Assembly: GCA_028687435.1 (NCBI GenBank)
Contig: JAQUAF010000039.1
Coordinates: 1 to 54,476 of the forward strand
DNA length: 54,476 bases
Direction of reading: 5' to 3'
Source: Verrucomicrobiia bacterium
GTDB taxonomy: Bacteria; Verrucomicrobiota; Verrucomicrobiia; JABWAM01
In this document: piece by piece, positions 16,789 through 24,583 of the stretch
Layout: every line of letters begins with the position of its first letter
Position numbering within the stretch: position 1 is the stretch's first letter
Translations under genes and position numbers: made by a program
The notes under the pieces: generated by a model
Seen by the model: only the letters and a program-made list of their open reading frames with translations
Databases searched by the model: none
Told to the model about the DNA's origin: nothing

Positions 16789-17205
16789 TTAATCGCCCAT
16801 CTCCATTTCGGCTTCCTGGCCTTGGGATTGACTCCGCGACCGTTCCCGGATGGGTTGAGGGAGAAAATGTTCATCCACTTCGATGCCGATTCCCATGCGA
16901 CCTTTGACTTCCGCTAATTCCCGAAGATCAAAATAACCCCATTCGGATTCATGGCCTTTGACATAACCGAAGCAGAGTTCCTTGCCGTCCCATTCAGTGG
17001 CGTACCAAGTCCACGATCCACACGGATCGAAGAATTTGACGCAGGCGATTTTGACCGGAGCGTTTTCCTGTGAATAGAGAGCCGGAGTGTCGCGCAGTTT
17101 CAGGGCGTTCTGGAAAGCCGCCAGTTTGTCTGGCCCGGGCAATACGCCGTTTTGACGGATATGCCCATGAAGTGATTCGGTGGTCGGGAGGCTTTTTTCA
17201 TTCAT
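16789..17205 (-). CDS. DUF2958 family protein
   Basis: The 138-residue protein carries the DUF2958 signature: VKFFDPCGSWTWYATEWDG, then FGYVKGHESEWGYFDLREL, across about residues 52-100. DUF2958 proteins are small cytosolic proteins often found on plasmids and integrative elements near transfer genes. No biochemical function is established that I know. The start overlaps the stop of the upstream membrane protein gene by four bases, and the 51-residue gene follows 9 bp later, so it is embedded in the secretion operon. Confidence 0.8.
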   Translation of the reverse strand: MNEKSLPTTESLHGHIRQNGVLPGPDKLAAFQNALKLRDTPALYSQENAPVKIACVKFFDPCGSWTWYATEWDGKELCFGYVKGHESEWGYFDLRELAEVKGRMGIGIEVDEHFLPQPIRERSRSQSQGQEAEMEMGD

Positions 17206-17573
17206 GGAGAAACTCCTTGTGTTTCGTCCGTTTCGTCGAGAATGGGTGATCTGCGATTATCGGACTTTGGTGATCGCCACCCGGACGGGTGGATGAAGTG
17301 ATGGTGAAACCACAGGGAGAAGTAGTGGGGTGGCTTATTGCGCTTGAACATGATGACAAATCCCAAGGCTGCCGCACTCAAGAGAATGCCCGGAAGATTC
17401 CGCGGTGTTTCCAGCATTCCCACCCGATACGCGAGGTCGGGCAGGATCGACAGGAGCGCAATACAGAAGAGTTCCCATGCTTCCACTCCCAGCCAGATCC
17501 CCGTCCGACGACGCAGGTTTCGGGAACACGGAATGGAGGGCAGGATTTCTTCGGTTGAACGCAATGAGTTCAT
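17202..17573 (-). CDS. VirB3/TraL-like inner-membrane protein
   Basis: The protein has 123 residues. After a basic N-terminus it has two hydrophobic segments (about 33-50 and 62-76), then FKRNKPPHYFSLWFHHHF, which recalls the conserved basic/aromatic end of TraL and VirB3 proteins. These help anchor the pilus-assembly ATPase. The position, two genes ahead of virB4 and after the pilin gene, agrees. The C-terminal 25 residues are hydrophilic and variable. The assignment is tentative because the family is short and poorly conserved. Confidence 0.5.
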   Translation of the reverse strand: MNSLRSTEEILPSIPCSRNLRRRTGIWLGVEAWELFCIALLSILPDLAYRVGMLETPRNLPGILLSAAALGFVIMFKRNKPPHYFSLWFHHHFIHPSGWRSPKSDNRRSPILDETDETQGVSP

Positions 17574-17579
17574 GTTCGT

Positions 17580-18158
17580 TTACTCGCCAATTCCCACCCC
17601 GACTGCTTTTGCCGCCGAAGGTTGTTTGGAACGCCGAACCCGGACTTGGCTAAGCACCTCATCCCGTTCCTTGGCGGTTGGTTCACGATTAGCGTTTCGG
17701 GCCGCATTCGGGTCTTTTCCAGGCGTCTCTTTCTGGATTTCCACAATCGCTTTGCGGTGTTTGGCCGCCGCTTCCGTGATCGCCTTATCTTCCCGGAAAA
17801 CTTCATAGGCATGGTGGGTAATGCCTCCTTTTTGCAGGTCCACCAGGCGCAGCACCTTGCGGTATTCGTCAAAGGACAGGGCCGGTTCGGTCGGCTTGGC
17901 ATCCAGCAGTTTCAAGAGAGGTTCGCGTGCTTCAAGTGCTTGAGCCCGGACCCGGTTGACCTGATGATCGTAAGCCGCGCGAAGAATCTCCTTGTCCTTG
18001 AATTGATCGTAGGCGGCCGGTTTAAGTCCGCCCCGCTTGATGTCCACCAAGTCGGCGATTTGTTTAAACTCCGGTTCTGTCAGCGGTTTTTCCCCAGGTG
18101 GAGCTTTCAGATATTTGATGAGCAGTTCGCGAGTCTGGACTTGGTTTTCATTGGGCAT
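17580..18158 (-). CDS. soluble protein with an internal tandem duplication
   Basis: This is a 192-residue charged protein without signal peptide. Two segments are related: about residues 26-66 (LTEPEFKQIADLVDIKRGGL, then AAYDQFKDKEILRAAYDHQ) and 94-134 (LSFDEYRKVLRLVDLQKGGI, then HAYEVFREDKAITEAAAKH). Each has the pattern of an alpha-helical unit around V-D-hydrophobic-x-[RK]-G-G. The tail (about 145-190) is basic and unstructured. I recognise no family. It sits between the pilin and VirB3-like genes, so it may be a cytosolic helper of transfer. Confidence 0.6.
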   Translation of the reverse strand: MPNENQVQTRELLIKYLKAPPGEKPLTEPEFKQIADLVDIKRGGLKPAAYDQFKDKEILRAAYDHQVNRVRAQALEAREPLLKLLDAKPTEPALSFDEYRKVLRLVDLQKGGITHHAYEVFREDKAITEAAAKHRKAIVEIQKETPGKDPNAARNANREPTAKERDEVLSQVRVRRSKQPSAAKAVGVGIGE

Positions 18159-18196
18159 GGGGTTTCTTTCTGGTTAAGGGGTGTTGGAGTTGGCGG

Positions 18197-18466
18197 TCAT
18201 TTGAGACCCGCGACAATGTCCGGGGCTTTGAAGATGAAGATGCCGCCCACGACTGCGGCGATTCCGGCATAGAGGTCTTTCTGGCTGATTTTCATGCCGC
18301 CAATCATCATAACCACGATGCCGATGGGTTCGGCGGCGTCTGTGGCGAGCTTTTTGCCGCTGTCGAGCCAACCGGCCTGGACTTGGTTGGCAACGAGAAC
18401 CATGAAGGCGCAAAGGAGAAAGTAAATCTGCCAGTAGGATTGACGGATACGGTGGAGGGTTTTCAT
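18197..18466 (-). CDS. VirB2/TrbC-like pilin
   Basis: The protein has 89 residues, with a long signal sequence (cleavage likely after NQVQA, about residue 31) and a mature part of about 58 residues. The mature part has two hydrophobic helices (about 44-60 and 66-84) separated by a short charged loop, KISQKDL. This is the two-helix hairpin of VirB2/TraA-type pilins that polymerise into the conjugative pilus. The position directly after the relaxase gene and before the VirB3-like gene fits. Confidence 0.75.
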   Translation of the reverse strand: MKTLHRIRQSYWQIYFLLCAFMVLVANQVQAGWLDSGKKLATDAAEPIGIVVMMIGGMKISQKDLYAGIAAVVGGIFIFKAPDIVAGLK

Positions 18467-18478
18467 GAGGGTTGGTGC

Positions 18479-19660
18479 TTACAAGGAAGGTTCCAGGGCG
18501 GAGGTTGAGCGGGACATCACACGAAGCAGGCAAGCGACGGTTTCACGGGCTGAACAATGAGGAGCCGGAAGCAATGGATCGCGAAAAGGACGGTTGGACA
18601 CTCGTACCTGCGTGATGGCGATGGCTCGCAATAGGGTGCCCCATCCAGAGGAATGTCCAACCGCAAAAGGATGACGGCGGCGGGGTTGGGTGAGACGAGA
18701 AACGGCGCGAAAGGCTTGGATCATTCGGCGAAATCCACGGGCCAGCCGATGTTCGAGGTCGCTTGCGGGGATGCGCTGATGTTGGAGGTCCGGCTGAATA
18801 TCTGCTTCTTTTCCAAGCAGACGCTCCCGCTCTTTTTGAACGTGCTTGGCAAAGAGCCGCTTAAGCTCTCGCATGGGATCGGGCTGGGAAGTTTTTCCTC
18901 GATGTCCCTTGAGACAACTGACCGACCAATCGACTTCCCGTCCGCTTTCGTCCCGTTTGATGACTACCAAGTGAATATGGGGATGCCGGTCGGCTCCATC
19001 CGACCGGACATGGGTGCCGGCGACCCATCCGAGGGAATGACCGGGACCGAACTGTTTGCGCCGCCAATCGGCAAATTCCCGAAGGGTATGTCCCAGGATA
19101 TTGTTCAGAACCTGGCGTTCATCCATGCCTTTGGCGCGCAGAGCGGGCCAGATTTGCGGATCAGGCGAAAGAATGAGATGTGTCCCGGCGGCGGGACGGA
19201 GTTCCGGCCATGAACCGGGTTGATTTCGAATCCATGCCCTCAACCGGCGAAAGTAGGCGTGATGGGATTCCCCCTGGTTTTGATGCGGCAGAGCAATCCG
19301 ACGGTTTTTGGCAAACGTTTTGAGGCGGACAAGCCAATGATGGTAATGCTCACGGTTGACGGTTCCCTGTTCGCGGAGGTGATCCTGCAAGACATGGAAT
19401 GCAAAATTCTGTTTTTCCTGGACGCTCAGGGTGGACAGGTGGGTTCCTTGCGCGGTGGCGCGTTGCGCCACCCGGATCCGAAGGAACCCACCCAAGGTGA
19501 TATCGGCTTCGCGGGTGGCGTAACCGTCCGATGCGGGAATCGAGTTCGACGCGCCTTGGCGTCCTCGTCCCTTTTCAATTTCCCGGCCATAGCCGATGAG
19601 CCCCTTGGCAACTTCTTCGCAAAAATTGCCGGAATGTTTGATGACGTGTTTCAAGTTCAC
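18479..19660 (-). CDS. relaxase (MobA/VirD2-like, HxHxH motif)
   Basis: The protein has 393 residues. The metal-binding triad is clear in DRHPHIHLVV: His226, His228 and His230, with another His at 217. A preceding GTHLILSPDP strand matches the pattern before the active site in mobilisation relaxases. Tyr24 in LIGYGREIEKG is the best candidate for the nicking tyrosine. Relaxases cut one strand at oriT and pilot it into the recipient. The nick motif in the nearby gap (TATCCTGC at 20174-20181) agrees with MOBP-type enzymes. The start overlaps the stop of the accessory gene upstream by four bases. The C-terminal 100 residues are basic and may bind DNA. Confidence 0.8.
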   Translation of the reverse strand: MNLKHVIKHSGNFCEEVAKGLIGYGREIEKGRGRQGASNSIPASDGYATREADITLGGFLRIRVAQRATAQGTHLSTLSVQEKQNFAFHVLQDHLREQGTVNREHYHHWLVRLKTFAKNRRIALPHQNQGESHHAYFRRLRAWIRNQPGSWPELRPAAGTHLILSPDPQIWPALRAKGMDERQVLNNILGHTLREFADWRRKQFGPGHSLGWVAGTHVRSDGADRHPHIHLVVIKRDESGREVDWSVSCLKGHRGKTSQPDPMRELKRLFAKHVQKERERLLGKEADIQPDLQHQRIPASDLEHRLARGFRRMIQAFRAVSRLTQPRRRHPFAVGHSSGWGTLLRAIAITQVRVSNRPFRDPLLPAPHCSARETVACLLRVMSRSTSALEPSL

Positions 19661-20109
19661 GGAAGTTGACGGTTGCGGATTTTACGAATGACTTCCGCCT
19701 CGGGTGATGTGTCCCTGTCCGGCACCTGGGCTGAAGGCTTGTCGTCGGCCAATTCAAATGCCAGTTGCAGGAAACCACTCAGACGGTTAACGACGGCGTA
19801 AAGCTGCTCATGGCTGAGATGGAGTGTATGCAGGGCTTCCACCTGTCCCTCCATGAGCAAACGGAAATGACCGGTCTGGACGAGGATTTTTTGAAGATCC
19901 TCCTTGATGGGCTGGACGACTTGTTCAAAGGATTTTATGTCCGGTTCTTTGAAGACGTAATCCCAGTGATCAAGCAGGGCATTGAAGAAGTCATCCCAAC
20001 TGCGGAATCCGCCTTCCCGGCAAAAATGCGCCAACGTGGCGGCGGTTTTCTCGGTGACACGCCACCGTTTTTGCTTGGTGTTTTTTGGACTTTTGGGTTC
20101 GTTTTTCAT
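19657..20109 (-). CDS. relaxosome accessory protein (MobC-like position)
   Basis: This is a 150-residue helical protein without signal or membrane segments. The basic N-terminus (KNTKQKRWRVTEKTAATL, about 10-28) is followed by helices and a putative coiled coil (about 60-110). It is encoded directly between the candidate oriT and the relaxase and overlaps the relaxase start by four bases. That is the usual place of a MobC/TraJ-type protein that helps the relaxase melt or recognise oriT. No ribbon-helix-helix or other family motif is obvious, so the function rests on position. Confidence 0.5.
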   Translation of the reverse strand: MKNEPKSPKNTKQKRWRVTEKTAATLAHFCREGGFRSWDDFFNALLDHWDYVFKEPDIKSFEQVVQPIKEDLQKILVQTGHFRLLMEGQVEALHTLHLSHEQLYAVVNRLSGFLQLAFELADDKPSAQVPDRDTSPEAEVIRKIRNRQLP

Positions 20110-20227
20110 GGTAAAGTGAGCTTGCTCACGGAAAAGAATGGCACACTTGGCACAGTCCGAGCGTTTCTCGGACTATCCTGCGTTTCCGAAATCGGGGATT
20201 TGGTATGCATGGCCGGCCATGCGGAAA
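20110..20227. other. candidate origin of transfer (oriT)
   Basis: This 118-bp non-coding gap holds three perfect inverted repeats. They are GTGAGC/GCTCAC (20116-20129), AGTCCGAG/CTCGGACT with a five-base loop (20154-20174), and a 16-bp palindrome GCATGGCCGGCCATGC (20207-20222). TATCCTGC follows the second hairpin directly (20174-20181). The MOBP nick consensus, known from RP4, contains ATCCTG cut before the next C, with an inverted repeat on its 5' side. That is what is seen here, so a nick between 20180 and 20181 on the plus strand is predicted. The relaxase and two small proteins flank it. Confidence 0.65.
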
Positions 20228-20566
20228 TCATTGCTGGAACATGGGGGGGACTGCCGGCGGTTTGGCCTGAAGATTGTGGGCATCCTTGTGCCGCCGGTAT
20301 CGTTCATAAGACTTTGCCGCGCGTTCCAACTGAATCATCCAGTGTTCTTCCAGCGTCTGAAGGGTGAGCGTGGCAAAGGAAAAATTCATGCCCGTTCGTT
20401 GGTTGAAATCTTTCAGACGCGCATTGACGTGTTGATAAAATTCCTTGGAGACACGGAGTTGAACGCTTTTCCATTGTTGTTCTTCTTTGCGAAACGCTGG
20501 AGGTTTGGAAAGGGAAGAGGGGGATTCGATCATGGACTTGTTGTGGGGTTGCGGTGTGTCGCTCAT
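20228..20566 (-). CDS. small putative DNA-binding protein next to oriT
   Basis: ATG at 20566, with GGAG upstream, gives 112 residues. After a disordered N-terminus, residues about 38-85 (WKSVQLRVSKEFYQHVNARL, then FNQRTGMNFSFATLTLQTLEEH) have a strand-helix-helix pattern like the ribbon-helix-helix fold. The C-terminus is basic and Pro-rich. RHH proteins next to oriT (TraK, NikA, MobC types) bind the inverted repeats and recruit relaxase, which fits its place at one edge of the candidate oriT. It could equally be the repressor of the transfer operon. Confidence 0.5.
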   Translation of the reverse strand: MSDTPQPHNKSMIESPSSLSKPPAFRKEEQQWKSVQLRVSKEFYQHVNARLKDFNQRTGMNFSFATLTLQTLEEHWMIQLERAAKSYERYRRHKDAHNLQAKPPAVPPMFQQ

Positions 20567-20621
20567 GCTTTTTCTCCTTCGAGGATGTAAAAGGGGGTGA
20601 AAAATGAAGAGGCGGGACAAA

Positions 20622-21383
20622 TTACAACTTATTTTTTTCTTCGAATTTCCGAAGGGCCGATTCCGCACGCAGGCGTCGTTTCCTGGCCAGATCTTGATCC
20701 ATGCCCATTTCATGGGCGTATTGGGCTGCGCTCTTGCCGAAAACACGGGTGCCGATCAGAAGGAGAAAGTCTTTTTCATTAAGTCGTCCTTCGTTCAGGT
20801 GTCCGATCAGCCGGGTGATTTCCAAATCCTGTGTTGAAGACAGATCCATTCTGTCAAAATTGACGCCGTTTTCGTCCCCCGCCGCCAGTCGTTCGAATTC
20901 GTCGGGCGCGGTCGTGATCTCCCGCATGGATTGTTCCCAACCAGCCCGGCATTTATCAAAAAAACGCCTGAAGGTGTCATTGATGATTTTTTGAACGAGT
21001 CGGTTGGGTCTTTTGGCCAGATCAAGTTTGGACAAGGTTTGAAGAAATGCCCAAAGAAGGTTTTGCCACCGCTCTTCCAAATCCGGTTCCCATTTTCTTT
21101 TGCGACTGGCGATGGCATCCAGTCCCGGCCAGAAAATGACAAGAAGCAATGTGCACCAGCGCGAATCCTGAGTGGAAGCATGGGCGGCAAGGATGGGACG
21201 AAGAATCTGGTCCTTGAGTGGATCATCGGAACGCCCCTGCCGCATGAAGGCGATGAGGTCGTTCCACGCAACAAACCTTTTCAGGGAGGGTGCGGTTTCT
21301 TGGATCTCTTGCATGAGGGAGGTGTAAGCCGCCCCTCGGATTTCCTGTTCGAGAGTTTTGCCATGGATGAGGGGATTTTGCAT
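20622..21383 (-). CDS. sigma-70-like or HTH regulator heading the transfer operon
   Basis: The protein has 253 residues. The C-terminal part, about 210-250 (LLLIGTRVFGKSAAQYAHEM, then a basic helix DLARKRRLRAESALRKFEE), has a helix-turn-helix like sigma-70 region 4. The preceding region (about 100-160) is helical with WQNLLWAFLQTL and could correspond to region 2. It is the first gene of the minus-strand transfer block and faces a divergent gene at 21482, so an activator of the transfer genes is a reasonable guess. The sigma-factor reading is weak and should be tested by structure prediction. Confidence 0.45.
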   Translation of the reverse strand: MQNPLIHGKTLEQEIRGAAYTSLMQEIQETAPSLKRFVAWNDLIAFMRQGRSDDPLKDQILRPILAAHASTQDSRWCTLLLVIFWPGLDAIASRKRKWEPDLEERWQNLLWAFLQTLSKLDLAKRPNRLVQKIINDTFRRFFDKCRAGWEQSMREITTAPDEFERLAAGDENGVNFDRMDLSSTQDLEITRLIGHLNEGRLNEKDFLLLIGTRVFGKSAAQYAHEMGMDQDLARKRRLRAESALRKFEEKNKL

Positions 21384-21481
21384 GCCTTAATGATTCTCGA
21401 TTCTTGGTGGGAAAATAAGGGCAGAAAATGTTCCCAAAATCCTTACCTGACGGGCTCGGTTTTCCATGATAGAAGGAGAAC

Positions 21482-22444
21482 ATGAACAGTTCGTTTCGGG
21501 CGGATATCGAAAACCTTAAAAAGCTGGCGTACCATCGGGACCAATGGAGCGAGGAACTTTTGCGAAAAGTGCACCGGTTGCCCAAAAAATGCCGATCCCA
21601 TCCCGACAGCCGTTATTTACAACTCATTCGCCGATGGTTGATGGCGCCTGTTACATTGTGGCCGATTGACATCAATGGGCTTGGCCTTGTGGTGGTGGAA
21701 AAACTTCAGCGCGGGGAGCCTTTGGACGCGTCTTTGCGATTCATGATGAAATTATTGGATGAACCTCCCGGTCAATCTGTCCAGGAATTGGTGGCCCGGC
21801 ATGAACACCAAGTTCAAGTGGGCGAGTACGAATCCCTTCTTCTGGCTGCCCACAAGTACCGATTTCAGGAAAAGAGCCTGTTGGCCAATTCAAGTTTCGT
21901 GAAGGAATGGGATGCGCTTAAAACACAGTTTGACGTTGAAAAATTCAAGGATCACAAGGGCGTCATTCGGCGTCGCCTGGTGCAAGAGCGCAATTTGCGG
22001 GCTGTTTTTGGATTCCGATGGAAAAACCGAACCGAACAGTTTCGCGAGATTTTCGACGCCTTTTGCCATCGGTGGAATCTTTACGGCATGCAGGGAGACA
22101 TGCCCTTGCTTTTAAGATTGAGTGTCAACTTGACGCCCTATGGAACCATGATTTTTATTCCGGCGTACTGGAGTCTTGATTACAAGCGGGATTTCAAATG
22201 GAAGGCCATTGCAGCCCTCCACAGGGCGCGTGGCGTGCCGCGGCAGGGTGAGAAACTTGGGATGAATCGTATTTCAAGGGAAGATGAAGCCCGGAAAGCC
22301 GCTTCATTATGGGCAGCAGCCTCAAAAGCCGGACTCAAAGGGGATCGAAAGACCAATTGGGTCATGGAACAAATGAAATGGCTGCCCGGGACTGACGAGA
22401 GCAAGCTCAAACGCCTGTTGAGACTTCATGCGGCAAGAAGGTAA
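21482..22444 (+). CDS. uncharacterised 320-residue protein divergent from transfer operon
   Basis: ATG follows GAAGGAG at a good distance. The product is soluble, basic and largely helical, with a repeated aromatic/basic character (for example WKAIAALHRARGVPR near 240). No signal peptide, membrane segment or catalytic motif is visible. It shares a 98-bp divergent promoter region with the sigma-like gene. I do not recognise a family. Its length and position suggest an island-specific gene of transfer or replication, but there is nothing to fix the role. Confidence 0.55.
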   Translation: MNSSFRADIENLKKLAYHRDQWSEELLRKVHRLPKKCRSHPDSRYLQLIRRWLMAPVTLWPIDINGLGLVVVEKLQRGEPLDASLRFMMKLLDEPPGQSVQELVARHEHQVQVGEYESLLLAAHKYRFQEKSLLANSSFVKEWDALKTQFDVEKFKDHKGVIRRRLVQERNLRAVFGFRWKNRTEQFREIFDAFCHRWNLYGMQGDMPLLLRLSVNLTPYGTMIFIPAYWSLDYKRDFKWKAIAALHRARGVPRQGEKLGMNRISREDEARKAASLWAAASKAGLKGDRKTNWVMEQMKWLPGTDESKLKRLLRLHAARR

Positions 22445-22608
22445 AAGAGGGCAATCTCATTTGCCTTGATTTTTAATTTCGATAAGGTAGGCAAGAGGTA
22501 TGCGAGCGTCGTTTAACGCCTTGTTCCGTCGAGGGAAATATGGAGGCAGAAAGGAGGCGAAGTTGACGCTGATGCTGTCCCTACAACCCGTCATGAAATC
22601 AAAACCCT

Positions 22609-23439
22609 ATGAGTACTAACGAAGACTATTACGTGTATTGCTACATTGATCCCCGAAACCTGGAGGAATTCTATTACGGCAAAGGCCGGGGAAATCGGTT
22701 CATGGCACACCTTCAGGATCAGGGAGAATCGGGAAAGGCCAGAAGAATCCAAGAGATCGTCGACGATGAAGGAGAACCAATTATCCGTGTCATAGCCAAA
22801 GATCTGACTGAAGAACAGGCGCTCATGATTGAGGCCACCTTGATTTGGAAACTGGGCAATCGCCTGACCAACATTAATTCGGGACACTATGCCGGCAAGT
22901 TCCGCCCCCAAAACACCCTTCACAAGAAACTCACCGGTTTTGATTTCTCCCGGGGCATCCACTTTTTCAATGTCGGCGAAAACCCCAAGGATGAAATCAC
23001 CAGATCATGGGAGGACTGCCTTACTCACGGCTTTTTATCGGCTGGTTATGGACTGCGGTACATGCGACAGGCTCGGCAAGTCCAGAAAGGCGATGTAGTT
23101 CTGGCTTACCTGAGCGGTCACGGATACGTGGGGCTTGGAGTTGTCATGGCCGAGGCAGTTCCAGCCCGAGAGTTTCGCGTTGACAACAAGCCCCTAAGCA
23201 AGATTGAACTTCAATACCCAGATATCATTCATGATTCTGATGACCTAGAAAAATGTGAGTACGTTATTAAGGTCAAGTGGTTGGTTGCAAAAAAGAGGGA
23301 CGAAGCGCTTTGGAAGCAAGGACTCTTTCGAGCACGTCAGACTCGAGTTTCACTTGAATACCAGCCGCAGACCTTGCGTTATATCGAGCAGAAATGGGGG
23401 ATAAACTTTGAGGATATTCTTGAAAAGAATGAGGCATAA
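22609..23439 (+). CDS. GIY-YIG nuclease fused to an EVE-like (PUA-superfamily) domain
   Basis: The 276-residue protein starts with a LEM-3-like GIY-YIG domain. YYVYCYIDP and FYYGKG form the signature (about residues 7-26), Arg30 follows in GNRFMAHL, and the catalytic Glu lies in MIEATLI (about 74). A second domain (about 110-270) contains RSWEDCLTHGFLSAGYG and GDVVLAYLSGHGYVGLGVV, the pattern of EVE-like PUA-fold domains that read modified bases. A nuclease joined to a modified-base reader suggests a type IV, modification-dependent restriction enzyme. GIY-YIG plus this C-terminal domain is a recurrent arrangement, but I know no biochemistry for it. It is an independent cargo gene with 165 bp of non-coding DNA upstream. 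Confidence 0.7.
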   Translation: MSTNEDYYVYCYIDPRNLEEFYYGKGRGNRFMAHLQDQGESGKARRIQEIVDDEGEPIIRVIAKDLTEEQALMIEATLIWKLGNRLTNINSGHYAGKFRPQNTLHKKLTGFDFSRGIHFFNVGENPKDEITRSWEDCLTHGFLSAGYGLRYMRQARQVQKGDVVLAYLSGHGYVGLGVVMAEAVPAREFRVDNKPLSKIELQYPDIIHDSDDLEKCEYVIKVKWLVAKKRDEALWKQGLFRARQTRVSLEYQPQTLRYIEQKWGINFEDILEKNEA

Positions 23440-23753
23440 GAGGGTGATTGTCCCGCGAATCGCGCGGTCTTTCGATGGCGAGAATTCAGTTGTCTTCTAG
23501 GAGAAATCTGGTAAGATATGCCAAGATAAATTTTGCGTAGCTACGGCTGCGGACTTGGAGCAGAAACAGCGACTTCTAACCCGAGTTTACGAACCGTGCC
23601 ATGAGCCACGCCCTGATTGGGGCGCGGACTGGCCGCTTTCGTAAACGGGCGCGTTGCTGTGCCTTGCTCCGGGGGCAGTTAGTTCGTTGCCCCTCTTTCT
23701 TGTCCGCATGTCGCGGGTACGTGATCAAGAAACGATCAACCTAAGGAGAAACT
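23440..23753. other. 314-bp non-coding stretch with a structured core
   Basis: No gene is visible. A strong secondary-structure region lies at 23576-23686. The 9-bp arms GTTTACGAA (23585-23593) and TTCGTAAAC (23638-23646) match perfectly, with an inner hairpin ACGCCC/GGGGCG. CTAAC (23576-23580) and a later GTTAG frame the outside. A ribosome-binding site (AAGGAG) for the outer-membrane protein lies just before 23754. The structure could be a 5' leader, a small RNA or a recombination site. Confidence 0.4.
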
Positions 23754-24539
23754 ATGTATCGCACTATTCTGGTTCTTGTCGCCGGCATGCTAATGTCCGC
23801 AATCGTCCTCGCAGAGACGGATGATAGCACTGCTTTCAAATCCAAGTCGACATCGCGTTCGCGCTTGCTTCGGTCCAAACCGAAGGCCGCTTTGCGAGAT
23901 CCATTTTATGTCTCCGCCAACGGCGGCATAGCCTTCATTCCTACAAGCAGCGTCAAAATCACCGCCGGACGCGTATGGGATGGAACGGTCGTCCAGGGGG
24001 CCTCCTGCACGGCGGATGCAAAGTTCGATGACGCGGCTTGGACTTCCTGTCGCTTTGGCTATGAATTTTTTCAAAAGGATATTTGGGCTTTGGCCGTGGA
24101 GCCCGAATTCTCCTATTTTTCGACGAAATTCAAAACAGCCAATCCAAGCAACGGGATTCCGTCCAACTACGGAGCCGATGCAAACGCGGATTTTTACAAT
24201 TTTGATTTCACGCTGGTGGGCAGTGTCAACCCGGTGGACAAGCTGAAAATCTATGCCGGTCCCGGTTTGGTGGTTTCTTGCGCGGACGTAACAGACGCAG
24301 GATTCACCGTGAACGGCTCGCTCATACCCGGCACCATCCGCGCCAATGACAGTGACACTGCGGTTGGTTTCCAAGGGATATTGGGTCTGCGCTATTTCAT
24401 GAGCGAACGATTCGATTGGTCTCTCGAATATCGCTACAGGCGCGTGGAGGATCACACGTTGTCATTCCCACTGGCCAATGTCGATTTGGATAAGATTGAA
24501 TCCCACATCCTCAGCCTGGGGTTGTCCTATCACTTTTGA
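23754..24539 (+). CDS. outer-membrane beta-barrel protein (OmpA/opacity-like)
   Basis: The 261-residue precursor has a signal peptide (cleavage near VLA, residue 20), a short basic linker, then alternating strands from about residue 52. The last strand ends LSLGLSYHF, with the C-terminal Phe that the BAM complex reads. Strands such as FYVSANGGIAFIPT, FGYEF and LEYRYRRVE are typical of eight-stranded OmpA/Opa-like barrels; the length after signal removal (about 240) suits this. It may be a cell-surface receptor or structural protein. As island cargo it could alter the surface for phage or mating, but this is a guess. Confidence 0.75.
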   Translation: MYRTILVLVAGMLMSAIVLAETDDSTAFKSKSTSRSRLLRSKPKAALRDPFYVSANGGIAFIPTSSVKITAGRVWDGTVVQGASCTADAKFDDAAWTSCRFGYEFFQKDIWALAVEPEFSYFSTKFKTANPSNGIPSNYGADANADFYNFDFTLVGSVNPVDKLKIYAGPGLVVSCADVTDAGFTVNGSLIPGTIRANDSDTAVGFQGILGLRYFMSERFDWSLEYRYRRVEDHTLSFPLANVDLDKIESHILSLGLSYHF

Positions 24540-24583
24540 ACGGATTGCAGCAATGAGGCTGAACGAAAACCAAACCACACATT

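Noticed and set aside
23576..23686. Integron attC recombination site
   Set aside because: Outer CTAAC/GTTAG boxes and length are suggestive, but the seven-base R boxes do not fit RYYYAAC/GTTRRRY and no integron integrase or cassette array is nearby. Reported only as an inverted repeat.
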